64,000 nucleotides of DNA. It comes from Isoptericola halalbus. Lineage in GTDB: Bacteria; Actinomycetota; Actinomycetes; Actinomycetales; Cellulomonadaceae. The stretch covers positions 1 through 64,000 of the forward strand of contig VJZX01000015.1 in the NCBI GenBank assembly GCA_009663185.1. Reading direction: 5' to 3'. Numbering within the stretch: position 1 is the first letter of the stretch; each line of letters starts with the position of its first letter. Shown here one piece after another: positions 34,051-43,117 of this stretch. The notes under the pieces are model-generated. The model was not told where the DNA came from, ran no database searches, and worked only from the letters and a program-made list of their open reading frames with translations. The translations under genes were made by a program, and so were the position numbers.

Positions 34051-34082
34051 GGCGGCGCTGCGCACTGAGGCACAGCGCCGCC
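34051..34082. terminator. Bidirectional hairpin terminator
   Basis: GGCGGCGCTG and CAGCGCCGCC form a perfect 10-bp stem with a 12-nt loop between the convergent iron ATPase and alcohol dehydrogenase genes. Confidence 0.8.
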
Positions 34083-34099
34083 GTCGAAACGACCCGGGA

Positions 34100-35206
34100 T
34101 CAGTGGACGATGACCGGCTTGACGGTGGCGCCCCCGTGCATGTCGGCGAAGGCGGCGTCGAGCTCGGACAGCTTGTACTGCTTGATGAGCCGGCCGAGCG
34201 GGAGCCGGCCGGCGGTGACGAGGTCGACGAGCTGCGGGATGAGGACCTTCGGGTCGGCGTCGCCCATCGTCACGCCGCTGACCGACTTCCCGGGGAGGAT
34301 GCCCTGGAAGTCCACCGGGATCTGGGTCCCGGGCGGCGGAGCGCCGCAGGTGACCAGGTGCCCCCGCGCGCCGAGGGCGTCGATCGCGGACCGCGCCACA
34401 GCCGGCACTCCCGTGGTGTCGAAGGCGTGGGTCAGGCCCGCGCCGCCGGTGAGCTCCGCGATGCGGGCGACGACGTCCTCCCCCCGGCCGTCGATCGCGT
34501 GCGTGGCTCCGAGCTCGATCGCGAGCTCGATCCGCTCCGGCACGACGTCGACAGCGATGAGCAGGTCGGGCTCGCGCAGCGCGGCGGCCACCACGCCCGA
34601 CAGGCCGACCGCCCCTGCCCCGAACACCGCGACCCGGGAGCGTGGCCGGACGTCCAGCGCGTTCCACACCGATCCGAAGCCCGTCATCACCCCGCACCCG
34701 AGCGGGGCAAGGCCTGCCAGGTCGGCGTCGGCACCCACGACGACGACGTTGCGCTCCTCGGCGACCGCGTGCTGGGCGAACGACGACTGGGCGAAGAAGT
34801 GCCCGCCGATGGGCGCACCGTCGAGAAGGAGCGTCGCCGTGCCGTCCTCGCGCGCCCCGGCGAACAGGTTCCGTGGCAACCACGTGGTGCAGTAGGCCGG
34901 GTGGTCGTCCAGGCACGCCGGGCAGCCACCGCAGGACGTGTAACTCAGGACCACCTTGTCCCCGGGGGCGATCGTGGTCACCGCCGAGCCCACCTGCTCC
35001 ACCACTCCGGCACCTTCGTGGCCGATGACCCCGGGCAACGGGAACGGGATGCCACCGGCCCACACTCCCAGGTCGGTGTGGCACACGCCGGTGGCGACCA
35101 TCCGCACGAGGACCTCGTGCTCACGCAGGTCGGCGAGCTCGACCTCCTGGACGGCGAACGGCGTCTGGGGCGCCGCCAGGACGGCGGCCCTGGTCATGGT
35201 GCTCAT
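34100..35206 (-). CDS. Zinc-dependent alcohol dehydrogenase (aryl-alcohol type)
   Basis: A 368-residue medium-chain dehydrogenase. Catalytic-zinc ligands are in ATGVCHTDL (Cys, about 41) and GHEGAGVV (His, about 63). The structural-zinc cysteines are in SCGGCPACLDDHPAYC, and the NAD-binding fold is VAVFGAGAVGLSGV. The arrangement is that of class III/benzyl-alcohol-type enzymes. It overlaps the aldehyde dehydrogenase gene (ATGA), so the pair probably oxidises an alcohol to its acid, in this cluster possibly a hydroxybenzyl alcohol; that substrate is inference. Confidence 0.9.
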   Translation of the reverse strand: MSTMTRAAVLAAPQTPFAVQEVELADLREHEVLVRMVATGVCHTDLGVWAGGIPFPLPGVIGHEGAGVVEQVGSAVTTIAPGDKVVLSYTSCGGCPACLDDHPAYCTTWLPRNLFAGAREDGTATLLLDGAPIGGHFFAQSSFAQHAVAEERNVVVVGADADLAGLAPLGCGVMTGFGSVWNALDVRPRSRVAVFGAGAVGLSGVVAAALREPDLLIAVDVVPERIELAIELGATHAIDGRGEDVVARIAELTGGAGLTHAFDTTGVPAVARSAIDALGARGHLVTCGAPPPGTQIPVDFQGILPGKSVSGVTMGDADPKVLIPQLVDLVTAGRLPLGRLIKQYKLSELDAAFADMHGGATVKPVIVH

Positions 35207-36699
35207 GCCTGCTCCTGCCCGAGGTCGATGACGATCGACTTGGTGCGCTGGTAGGACGCCAGCACCTCGGGCCCGTACTCCCGCCCCCATCCGGACGCCT
35301 TGACCCCGCCGAACGGCACGGCCGGGTCGAGCACGGCCCAACCGTTGACCCAGCAGATCCCGGCGTCGAGTCGCTTGGCGACTCGGTGGACTCGTGCGAT
35401 GTCCGAGGACTGGATGCCCGAGGCGAGGCCGTACGCGGTGCCGTTGGCCATGGCGATGGCCTCTTCCTCGGTGTCGAACGGCTGCACGGTGAGAACCGGC
35501 CCGAACACCTCCTCGCGGACGCACTCCGCGTCCGACGGCAGGCCGGCGAGGACCGTGGGCCGGTAGTAGAACCCACCGCCCAGGTCCGCCTGCTCGCCAC
35601 CGCACACCACCTGCGCGCCGTCCCGGCGCGCGGACTCGACCATGGCCGTGACCTTGTCGAGCTGCTTCTGGCTGGCGAGCGGACCCACCACGGTGGCCTC
35701 GTCGGTGATGTCGCCGAAGGGCACCGCGGGGACCGCCTGGCTGAGGATCTCGAGCACGGTCTCGTAGATCGGCCGCTCGACGAGCAGGCGAGGACCGGCC
35801 ATGCAGAACTGGCCGGCGTTGAAGACGAAGGCACCGATCACAGTGCCGATCGCCTTGTCGAGGTCGGCGTCGGCGAACAGGATGTTGGCCGCGTTGCCAC
35901 CGAGCTCCGCGGTGAACGGCTTGAGGGCGCGCGAGGCGAGCGCCGCGGCGTGGGCCCCCACCTCCGTCGATCCGGTGAAGGCGACCTTGTCGACCTGCGG
36001 GTGGGTGACGAGGTGGTCTCCCAGGCTCGCGCCGGAACCGGTGACGACGTTGAAGACGCCGTCCGGGACCCCGGCATCCTTGAGCAGCTGGGCCATGAAC
36101 AGCGCGCTGAGAGGTGTGTCGCCGGCCGGCTTGTGCACGATCGAGTTCCCGGCGACGAGGGCCGGGGCGATCTTGGTCGAGGACAGGATCAGGGGGAAGT
36201 TGAACGGTGTGATCGCCGCGACGACGCCGATCGGCTCCTTGCGGATGTACGCGTGGGCGTTGGCAGGGATCTCCCGCACGGAGCCGTCCAGGTGCTGGCC
36301 GAGGCTTGCGGCGTACTCGTACTGCAGGATCGCGTGCTCGGTGTCGACGATCCGTGCGAACGTGATCGGCTTGCCGACGTCGTGGCTCTCCAGCTGCGCG
36401 AGCTCCTCGCGCCGCTCACGAAGCAGCTCGACGGCCTTGAGCAGCACGCGCGACCGCTCTCGGCCGCTCAGACGCGACCAGACGCCGGAGTCGAACGACT
36501 CACGTGCGGCGGCGACGGCCGCGTCGACGTCGGCGGCCTGTGCCCAGGCCACCGAGGAGATCACTCGGCCCGTCGCCGGGCTGATCACGTCGCGGCGTCC
36601 GCCGTCGGCCGCCTCGCGCCAGTCGCCGCCGATGAACAGCCGCCCAGGCGGAAACTGGAGGCTGTCGGTGACAGTAGGGGCATTTTCGGTGATGGTCAT
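35203..36699 (-). CDS. NAD-dependent aldehyde dehydrogenase
   Basis: A 498-residue ALDH-superfamily enzyme. Conserved blocks are ITPFNFPLILSSTKIAPALV, the NAD-site FTGSTEVG, the general base in ELGGNAANILFADADL (Glu), and the nucleophile in NAGQFCMAGPR (Cys). EEVFGPVLTVQPF and PFGGVKASGWGREYG follow. It resembles betaine/benzaldehyde-type ALDHs. GAGAGGAC precedes the ATG. It is encoded immediately upstream of the alcohol dehydrogenase and likely takes that enzyme's product. Confidence 0.93.
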   Translation of the reverse strand: MTITENAPTVTDSLQFPPGRLFIGGDWREAADGGRRDVISPATGRVISSVAWAQAADVDAAVAAARESFDSGVWSRLSGRERSRVLLKAVELLRERREELAQLESHDVGKPITFARIVDTEHAILQYEYAASLGQHLDGSVREIPANAHAYIRKEPIGVVAAITPFNFPLILSSTKIAPALVAGNSIVHKPAGDTPLSALFMAQLLKDAGVPDGVFNVVTGSGASLGDHLVTHPQVDKVAFTGSTEVGAHAAALASRALKPFTAELGGNAANILFADADLDKAIGTVIGAFVFNAGQFCMAGPRLLVERPIYETVLEILSQAVPAVPFGDITDEATVVGPLASQKQLDKVTAMVESARRDGAQVVCGGEQADLGGGFYYRPTVLAGLPSDAECVREEVFGPVLTVQPFDTEEEAIAMANGTAYGLASGIQSSDIARVHRVAKRLDAGICWVNGWAVLDPAVPFGGVKASGWGREYGPEVLASYQRTKSIVIDLGQEQA

Positions 36700-36745
36700 G
36701 ACTGTCCTCTCATCGTTGAGAAACGTCCAGGCGAGGCCCGAAGTG

Positions 36746-37678
36746 CTAGGCCGAGGGGGCCGACTGCTGCGCCACCTCCCGGAGGCGCTCGGCGATGAAT
36801 GCGTACGTACGCCGGGCGGTGCCGACGTCGTTCGTGTCGTAGGCGTGGTCCACGCCCGGGATGTCGACGTGGGCGACCAGAGCGCCCGCGTCGCGCAGCC
36901 GCCGGGCATAGGCCGCACCGTCACCGCGGAGCCGGTCCAGCTCGCAGGTCAGGACCACCGCGGGCGCGATGCCGGTCAGGTCGGCGCTGTCGACGGGGTG
37001 GGCCGGCGAGGCGAGCCGGTCGGCACGCAGCGCGGGGTCCGGGATGTAGGCGTTGTCGAACACGTCGCCCATCCAGGGCTTGATCATTGGGTTGGTGCCG
37101 CGCGCCTCCTTGTCCCGGGCGTGGGTGACCAAATCGAGCGGCGGGTAGTGCAGCACCTGGAGCGCGATGGCCGGGCCGCCCTGCTCGAGGGCCTGGCGGG
37201 CCACGGCTGCCGCGAGCGCGCCGCCCGCGCTCTGGCCGCCGACGGTAAGCCGCGACCCGTCCCAGCCGTGCGTGGCCGCGTGCTCAGCGACCCACCGCAC
37301 CACCTCGTACGCCTGGTGCGGCGGTGCGGGGAACCTGTGCTGCGGCGCGACGGCGTAGTCGACGTTGACGACGACGACGCCCGCCTCGGCGGCGAGGTAC
37401 CGGCACAGCGGGTCGTCGACCGTCGCGTCGCGCATGACGAACCCGCCGCCGTGGAAGTTGACGTGCACCGGCGGGCTGGGGGCGTGGTCGACGGGTCGGT
37501 AGACGAACGCCCTCGCCGGCCCGATCGACGTCGGGACGCTGATCTCCTCGACGTCCGCGCGACACTCGGGGAACGGCGCCTCCTTGCCACGCGCGGCCAA
37601 CCGGAGGCCGACCGTCGACAGTCGCTGCATCCCGAGCGCCACCACCGAGGCCACGTGGACGTTGCTGAGTACGGACAT
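36746..37678 (-). CDS. Hormone-sensitive-lipase-family esterase
   Basis: A 310-residue alpha/beta hydrolase of family IV. The oxyanion motif is NFHGGGFVMRD (about 75-85), the nucleophile elbow GGQSAGG, the acid probably in LTCELDRLRGDG and the base in GVDHAYDTND. It probably hydrolyses an ester of an aromatic or short-chain acid. GAGGAG precedes the ATG, 10 nt after the monooxygenase stop, so it is co-transcribed with the catabolic operon. Confidence 0.88.
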   Translation of the reverse strand: MSVLSNVHVASVVALGMQRLSTVGLRLAARGKEAPFPECRADVEEISVPTSIGPARAFVYRPVDHAPSPPVHVNFHGGGFVMRDATVDDPLCRYLAAEAGVVVVNVDYAVAPQHRFPAPPHQAYEVVRWVAEHAATHGWDGSRLTVGGQSAGGALAAAVARQALEQGGPAIALQVLHYPPLDLVTHARDKEARGTNPMIKPWMGDVFDNAYIPDPALRADRLASPAHPVDSADLTGIAPAVVLTCELDRLRGDGAAYARRLRDAGALVAHVDIPGVDHAYDTNDVGTARRTYAFIAERLREVAQQSAPSA

Positions 37679-37688
37679 GACCAGCTCC

Positions 37689-38933
37689 TCAGTACCGGTA
37701 GACGGTTTGCGCGGTGTGCACACCCCGCGGCCCGTAGGGCGCCTTCTCGAGCCACGTGGACGCGGCCTCGTCCTGAGAGGCGCGCTCGGCGGCGGCCCGG
37801 ACCTCCGCGGCCTTCTCCGGCGTGGGGCGCAGGTGCGCCAGCGCCTCCCCCGCTGCGGCCCGGTTGAACATCGCCGCCGAGCGGCGGGAGAGCGCGAACG
37901 ACTCCACCGCCGTGCGCGCCGACCCACGCGTCCTCGCGGCGAGCGCCAGTACGACCGCCGACGCGGCCGCCTCTGCGTCGGGCACGCCCGAGTTGAGACC
38001 CCTCGCGCCGAACGGCGCGAACAGGTGGGCAGCCTCCCCGACGAGCAGCACCCGACGGGACGGGTCGGCGAAGTCGTGCGCGATGAGCTGGAGGAACTGG
38101 TAGGTCGAGACCCACGAGGTGCGCTCCGCGTACCCGGGCGGCAGCACCGCGTCGAGCCACTTCTGCACGCCGTCCGGTGAGGCCAGCTCGTCCGGGTCGT
38201 CCCCGTCGACCAGCTGGAGGTCCACTCGGTACCCGCCGGCGAACGGCACGATCAGGACGTTGCGTCCCTCGACCGCGGGATGGGCGTAGTGGAAGTGCCG
38301 TTCCTGGGGCAGCGCCGGCTGCTCGATCTCGTCGACGTCCACGACGATGTACCAGCCGTCGTCGCGCCCGCCCTCCATCCGGGCGCCGACCTGCTTGCGC
38401 ACGGCCGAGCGAGAGCCGTCTGCGGCGATCACATACTGCGCCCGCCAGCGGTCGCCACCCAGGGTGGTGAGCCGCACGCCGTCGTCGTCGGCGACGACCT
38501 CGTCGACCTCCTGCTCCCAGACGAACTCGACGCCGGCGGCGACCGCGCGCTCGTAGAGGTACCGCTCGATCTGCACCTGCGGCAGGCTCGTGAAGTGCGG
38601 GTAGGTCCCCGGCGCGGGGTCCGGGTAGGTCTTGGCGTAGACCTCCTTGCCCTCGTAGAACGTGCGCTGGGTGTTCCAGTAGACGCCGTGCTCGTACAGG
38701 TCGGCGCCGAGCCCCGGGCTGAGGCGGTCGAGGATCTGCAGCGTCTGGCTGTGCGTGAAGATCGCCCGGCTGCCCGGCCGCTGCCGCCCGTGCGGCCCGG
38801 CCTCCAGGACGGTCACGGGCCGGCCGTAGGACCGCAGCGCCAGGGCTGCGGTCAGGCCGACCGGTCCTGCGCCCACGACGAGCGTCTCGCGCTCCCGGAC
38901 GCCCTCGCCCGTTTCAGGCGTCGTGCTGGTCAT
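37689..38933 (-). CDS. FAD-dependent aromatic monooxygenase (PheA/TfdB-MhpA superfamily)
   Basis: A 414-residue flavoprotein hydroxylase. The FAD dinucleotide motif is VVGAGPVGLTAALAL (about 19-33), the DG motif VIAADGSRSAVRKQ is at about 150-163, and the second FAD site GEAAHLFAPFGARGLNSG is at about 285-302. GE replaces the usual GD. It lacks the C-terminal thioredoxin-like domain of phenol hydroxylases. It would insert one oxygen into a phenolic ring with NAD(P)H. A 3-hydroxybenzoate 6-hydroxylase-like role would feed the gentisate operon, but the substrate is not provable from sequence. Its first 20 nt overlap the upstream ligase gene. Confidence 0.85.
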   Translation of the reverse strand: MTSTTPETGEGVRERETLVVGAGPVGLTAALALRSYGRPVTVLEAGPHGRQRPGSRAIFTHSQTLQILDRLSPGLGADLYEHGVYWNTQRTFYEGKEVYAKTYPDPAPGTYPHFTSLPQVQIERYLYERAVAAGVEFVWEQEVDEVVADDDGVRLTTLGGDRWRAQYVIAADGSRSAVRKQVGARMEGGRDDGWYIVVDVDEIEQPALPQERHFHYAHPAVEGRNVLIVPFAGGYRVDLQLVDGDDPDELASPDGVQKWLDAVLPPGYAERTSWVSTYQFLQLIAHDFADPSRRVLLVGEAAHLFAPFGARGLNSGVPDAEAAASAVVLALAARTRGSARTAVESFALSRRSAAMFNRAAAGEALAHLRPTPEKAAEVRAAAERASQDEAASTWLEKAPYGPRGVHTAQTVYRY

Positions 38934-41040
38934 GGTTCTCCTCTCCTGGGGTCCGGACGACGACGACGGCGTCCAGGACGACCGGCCCACGGGCGGTGAC
39001 CCGTACCGGGTTGAGATCGATCTCGGTGACGTCGTGGTGCGCCGTGAGCACGTCGCTCACGGCGTGCAGGGCCGCGGCGAGCGCCGCGCGGTCCACGGGC
39101 GGCGACCCTCGGAAGCCGTCGAGCACCGCGGCCGGCAGCGCGTCGACCATCTCGGCGGCGCGCTCGGCGGACAGCGGCGCGAGGCGCAGGACGGGCTCGG
39201 AACCCGGCCCGCCGGCCAGCTCGACCCCGACGCCGCCGAGGCCGAGCAGGACGACAGGGCCGAAGACCTCGTCGCGAACCCCGCCGACGATGAGCTCGAT
39301 GCCGGGCGGCGCCTGCTCCTCGACGAGGTAGCGCCGGCCGGATGTGCCGTCGATCGCGTCGATCGAGTCGAGGGCCGCGTCCAGCTCCGCATGGCTGCGC
39401 ACCCCGACGTGCACCCCGCCGACGTCGGACTTGTGCAGGACTGCCGCGTCGAGGACCTTGACGACCACGGGGCGGTCCGGACCGCCGAGCTCGTCCAGAG
39501 CGTCGTGTGCGGCGGTCCGGTCCGCGGCCGCCCGCCGGCGCATGGTGCGCAGGCCGTGGGTCTCGAAGAGCGACTTGGCCTCGTCCTCGTCGAGCGCTCG
39601 TCCGATGGTCCGTGTCGCGGCGACGGGCGGCGCGTCGGGCACGGCGCGGGCGGCGGCGTCGCTGACCAGCGCGGCGAGCCCGATCGCGAGGTCGCCGGGG
39701 CTGGAGTACAGCGGGACGCCGATCTCCGCCAGCCGCTCACGGTGCCGCTCGACGGCGGCGACGGGTCCGCCGGTCGCGTAGAGCACCCGGCCGGCGGCTC
39801 CCTCGGCGGCGCTCACCGGGTCCAGGACGCCGGGCTCGTCGAGTGCGTAGACGCCCACGGCGTCGATCCCGGGCTCGGCGGCGACAACGCGCAGCACGTC
39901 GGGGAACGTGTCCGACGGCCGCCCGGTGTCCACCGGGTTGCGCTGGTAGGTCAGCGGCGGCAGCAGGTCCGCGAGTCGGTCGAGGGTGGCGGGCGCCAGC
40001 TCGGGCACCCGCACCCCGCGGGCGCCGAGAGCGTCGGCGACGACGAGCCCGGGCCCGGCCTGACCGGTGAGCACCGCGACGCCGGTCGCGGACCGGGGCG
40101 CCGCGGGTAGCCGCACCGACCGCAGCGCCTGGAGGGCGGCGACCAGCTCGTCGAGGCTGTCGACGACGACCGCCCCTGCCTGGGCGAGCGCGGCACGGGT
40201 CAGCTCGTACGAGCCGGTGAGCGACCCCGTGTGCGACTGGGCGAAGTCACCGACGTCGGACCGCCCGACCTTGAAGGCGACCACGGGCTTGCGGGCCGTC
40301 ACCCGGCGCAGCGCCTCGACGACCGAGCGGCCGTCGGCGATGCCTTCGACGTGCAGGCCGACGGCGGTGGTCGCGTCGTCGTCGGCGTAGAAGTCGAGCA
40401 TCTGCGCGAAGCCGACGTCCGCCGCGTTGCCCAGCCCGACGCCGAGGCGCAGGCCGATGCCGGCGCGCTCGAGCAGGAAGGCGATCGCGAGGTTGACGCC
40501 GCCCGACTGGGCGACGACCCCGACGGTCCCGGGCCGCAGCCCGGCGGCCGCGGGCATGAAGTTCGCGGACACGCCGTCGACGGGGTTCATGAAGCCCGAG
40601 GTGTTCGGGCCGAGCAGCCGGACGCCTCCGCGCCGCGCGGCCGCGACGGCCTGCTCCTGCAGGTCGTGACCCTCGGGGCCGCTCTCGGCGAAGCCGCCCG
40701 CGCACACGACGGCGGCACGGATTCCCGCCGCCGCGGCCTGGTCGATCACACCGGGGACGACCTGTGGCGGGACGACGAGGACGGCGAGGTCGACCGGACC
40801 AGGGAGCTCGCCCAGGCTGGTCAGGGCGGTGCGGCCGAGCACGGTGCCGCCGCGGGGGTTGACCGGATGGAGCTCGCCGTCGAACCCGTCGAGCGCCTGC
40901 ATCATCGCGTGCCCGGCCTTGTCGGGGCTGGCCGAGGCACCGACGACGGCGATGCTGCGCGGCCGCAGCAGGGGGTCGAGCGGGTGCGCCGCGAGCGCGG
41001 ACGTGGCCAGGGGCGCCTCGCCGGCGCGCGTGGTCGTCAT
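38914..41040 (-). CDS. NDP-forming acyl-CoA synthetase (ACD family)
   Basis: A 708-residue fused acetate-CoA-ligase-family protein. It contains a CoA-binding domain (IAVVGASASPDKAGHAMMQA), a succinyl-CoA-ligase-like middle (GPNTSGFMNP, VAQSGGVNLAI, FKVGRSD...SHTGSL), and an ATP-grasp domain at the end (DEDEAKSLFETHGL, VVVKVLDAAVLHKSDVGGV, EIDLNPVRV). Such enzymes thioesterify organic acids, and in catabolic clusters they often act on aromatic acids. The ATG overlaps the FAH-fold stop (ATGA). Direction and substrate are unknown. Confidence 0.9.
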   Translation of the reverse strand: MTTTRAGEAPLATSALAAHPLDPLLRPRSIAVVGASASPDKAGHAMMQALDGFDGELHPVNPRGGTVLGRTALTSLGELPGPVDLAVLVVPPQVVPGVIDQAAAAGIRAAVVCAGGFAESGPEGHDLQEQAVAAARRGGVRLLGPNTSGFMNPVDGVSANFMPAAAGLRPGTVGVVAQSGGVNLAIAFLLERAGIGLRLGVGLGNAADVGFAQMLDFYADDDATTAVGLHVEGIADGRSVVEALRRVTARKPVVAFKVGRSDVGDFAQSHTGSLTGSYELTRAALAQAGAVVVDSLDELVAALQALRSVRLPAAPRSATGVAVLTGQAGPGLVVADALGARGVRVPELAPATLDRLADLLPPLTYQRNPVDTGRPSDTFPDVLRVVAAEPGIDAVGVYALDEPGVLDPVSAAEGAAGRVLYATGGPVAAVERHRERLAEIGVPLYSSPGDLAIGLAALVSDAAARAVPDAPPVAATRTIGRALDEDEAKSLFETHGLRTMRRRAAADRTAAHDALDELGGPDRPVVVKVLDAAVLHKSDVGGVHVGVRSHAELDAALDSIDAIDGTSGRRYLVEEQAPPGIELIVGGVRDEVFGPVVLLGLGGVGVELAGGPGSEPVLRLAPLSAERAAEMVDALPAAVLDGFRGSPPVDRAALAAALHAVSDVLTAHHDVTEIDLNPVRVTARGPVVLDAVVVVRTPGEENHDQHDA

Positions 41041-41897
41041 CGTGCGCCCGGGCGGCGACCGTAGGAGATCGCCCCCTCGTCGGTCACCGGGACGTCGAGC
41101 CGGCCGAGGCGGTCGATCTCGACCACGACCCGCTGCCCCGCGGAGATCGGCCCGACACCGGCGGGAGTGCCCGTCGCGATGACGTCCCCGGGGTGCAGGG
41201 TCATGACGTGGCTGGTGTACGCGACGAGCTCGGCGACGTCGAAGATGAGCTCCTTGGTCCGCACCTGCTGGCGCAGGTCCCCGCCGACCCAGCAGCGCAG
41301 CTCCAGGTCGCCGGGTTCGCCGACCTCGTCGGCCGTGGTGATCCACGGGCCGAACGGGGTGAACGTGTCGAACGACTTGCGCGTCGAGCGGTCCTCGGTG
41401 GACCGCACGGTGATGTCCAGGACCGGGGCGTACCCGAGCACGTGGTCGAGGGCATCGGCGACGTCCACGCGGCTGGCCGTCCGCCCGATGACGACGGCGA
41501 GCTCGCCCTCCTGGTCGGTCCGCACGTCGGTGTACGGCAGGCGGATCGCCTCGTCGGGCCCGATGACCGAGGAGTTCGCCTTGAGGAACACGCCGTACTC
41601 GGCGATGGTCTTCTGCTCGCTCATCTCGGCCTTGTGGTCGAGGTAGTTGACCGGCGCGCCGACCACCTTGCCCGGGCGGGCGATCGGCGCGGCGAGGCGG
41701 GCGCCGTCGAGCGGGCGGACGGGCAACCCTTCCAGCGGCAGAGAGGTGAGCTCGGCGAGCGTGCCGCCGCGCTCGAGGAACGCGAGCAGCGGACCGCCCG
41801 CGCCTGCCCCGGCAACTCCCAGGGCGTCCGTCAGGTCGACGAGACGGTCCTCCACGACAGCGTGCAGGCGTGCGTCGACGGTGCTGGCTAACCTCAT
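41037..41897 (-). CDS. Fumarylacetoacetate hydrolase (FAH)-family enzyme
   Basis: A 286-residue FAH-fold protein. Metal-binding and active-site blocks are GAPVNYLDHKAEMSE, FLKANSSVIGPDEAI, DQEGELAVVIGRTA (Glu ligand), KSFDTFTPFGPWI and TLHPGDVIATGTPAGVG. Members hydrolyse or decarboxylate 2-oxo ring-cleavage products. A second FAH protein in the gentisate operon is the better fumarylpyruvate hydrolase candidate. Start ATG at 41897 gives MRLAS, like its paralogue's MRLAT. It is first in the minus-strand operon, divergent from a PaaX-like gene. Confidence 0.88.
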   Translation of the reverse strand: MRLASTVDARLHAVVEDRLVDLTDALGVAGAGAGGPLLAFLERGGTLAELTSLPLEGLPVRPLDGARLAAPIARPGKVVGAPVNYLDHKAEMSEQKTIAEYGVFLKANSSVIGPDEAIRLPYTDVRTDQEGELAVVIGRTASRVDVADALDHVLGYAPVLDITVRSTEDRSTRKSFDTFTPFGPWITTADEVGEPGDLELRCWVGGDLRQQVRTKELIFDVAELVAYTSHVMTLHPGDVIATGTPAGVGPISAGQRVVVEIDRLGRLDVPVTDEGAISYGRRPGAR

Positions 41898-41937
41898 CGT
41901 TGAGCGGCTCCTCGGACGGCGACCAATGGATGACATG

Positions 41938-41967
41938 ACTATCGGCGGTCGGCGTAAGATATGTCAA
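41938..41967 (-). promoter_or_regulatory. Promoter of the FAH-to-ADH operon
   Basis: On the minus strand TTGACA (41967-41962) and GATAGT (41943-41938) are separated by 18 nt, 41 nt upstream of the FAH start. TGACAT (41931-41936) and ATGTCA (41961-41966) are inverted copies flanking it and could be the operator of the divergent PaaX-like regulator. Confidence 0.6.
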
Positions 41968-42032
41968 GCATTGTCGCCTGGCCGCATCTACGCGGTCTGC
42001 GGCGTCGGCCGCGACCCACAGGAAGGTGTCCC

Positions 42033-42959
42033 ATGTCGAAGGTGATGTCGGTCGGGGAGAATCCCCGCCTGCCCCGCACGCGCCAGGGCTCGCCACCGAG
42101 CCTGCTGCTGACGCTGCTCGGCGACTACTGGTGGGGGCACGACGAGCCGCTGCCGTCGGCCGCCCTCGTCGAGCTGCTCGCGGACTTCGGGGTCAGCGAC
42201 GTCGCCGCCCGGGCCGCGCTGAGCCGGCTGGTCAAGCACGGGCTCCTCGCGACCACTCGCTCCGGGAGGAACACCTTCCACGGGCTCACGCCGCGCGCCC
42301 AGGCGGTGCTGAGCGACGGTGCCGCCCGAATCTTCAGCTTCGGCGCCGACGACGGAGCGCCCTGGGACGGCCGCTGGAGCGTCGTCGCGTTCTCGGTGCC
42401 CGAGGCCAACCGGTCGGCGCGGGAGGCGTTGCGTACGCGCCTTCGCTGGCTGGGCTTTGCACCGCTCTACGACGCCCTGTGGGTCTCGCCCCACGAGCAC
42501 CATGCCGAGGCCGTGGCCGAGCTGGCCGAGCTCGGGGTCACGGCGGCCACGGCGTTCGTGGCGGAGGCGCCCGACCTGCCGGCGACCGTACCCCCGCAGA
42601 GCGCGTGGGACCTCGAGGGCCTCGCCGAGATGTACCAGGCGTTCGTCGACGCCTGGGAGCCCACCCACGCTGCGCTCGGCAACGGCGCCATCGAGCCGGT
42701 CGACGCGCTCGTGCGACGCACCGAGCTCATGGACGCCTGGCGCGCCTTCCCCGGCCTCGACCCCGAGCTGCCGACGTCGCTCCTGCCGGCGGACTGGCCG
42801 CGGCCACGGGCACGCGAGCTCTTCCTCGACACCTACGAGCGGCTCGGCATGGCCGCCTCGGCGCGCGTGCGCGAGGTCATCGCCCGGCACGCACCCGAGC
42901 TCGCGGACCACGCGGCCCAGTTCCCGGCGGTCGCCGCACAGACCCTGGGAGACCGCTGA
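42033..42959 (+). CDS. PaaX-like transcriptional regulator
   Basis: A 308-residue PaaX-family protein. The N-terminal winged helix contains GDYWWGHDEPLPSAALVELL and DVAARAALSRLVKHGLLATT. The middle domain shows GRWSVVAFSVPEANRSAREALR and LRWLGFAPLYDALWVSPHEH. The C-terminal PaaX domain has LMDAWRAFPGLDPELP. PaaX represses phenylacetate genes and responds to the CoA ester. No paa genes are seen here, so the ligand is probably an aromatic acyl-CoA made by the divergent operon. AGGAAGG precedes the ATG. Confidence 0.88.
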   Translation: MSKVMSVGENPRLPRTRQGSPPSLLLTLLGDYWWGHDEPLPSAALVELLADFGVSDVAARAALSRLVKHGLLATTRSGRNTFHGLTPRAQAVLSDGAARIFSFGADDGAPWDGRWSVVAFSVPEANRSAREALRTRLRWLGFAPLYDALWVSPHEHHAEAVAELAELGVTAATAFVAEAPDLPATVPPQSAWDLEGLAEMYQAFVDAWEPTHAALGNGAIEPVDALVRRTELMDAWRAFPGLDPELPTSLLPADWPRPRARELFLDTYERLGMAASARVREVIARHAPELADHAAQFPAVAAQTLGDR

Positions 42960-42999
42960 ACGATCCTCTCGCGCGGAAGCCATCCCAGGCTCCTGTTCG

Positions 43000-43117
43000 T
43001 CAGGGGCGTTGGCTGAGCCACGAGGGTCAGGTCGGTCGCGATGGTGGCGGGGTCGGTGGCGTGGTCCTCAGGTCGAACAGCGCCCGGCACCGGACTACCA
43101 GCAGAGCCCCGGACTCG
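43000..43117 (-). pseudogene. Relic of a marR gene behind livM
   Basis: After livM the minus strand continues ATGACGAGTCCGGGG, almost the same as the start of the intact marR at 48028. It reaches a TAG after eight codons, and similarity then fades. With the livM relic at 47918 it shows that livM and marR were once adjacent and that the pair was duplicated. The right-hand limit of the relic is uncertain. Confidence 0.5.

Noticed and set aside
33929-35254. Plus-strand frame across the alcohol dehydrogenase
   Set aside because: Beyond the TetR-like first 30 codons it is antisense to the dehydrogenase and has no similarity, so only a relic was annotated.
41886-41900. GGCTAACCTC near the FAH start as a third iron box
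   Set aside because: Only half of the IdeR consensus is present, it lies within the coding start, and the operon has no iron-related gene.
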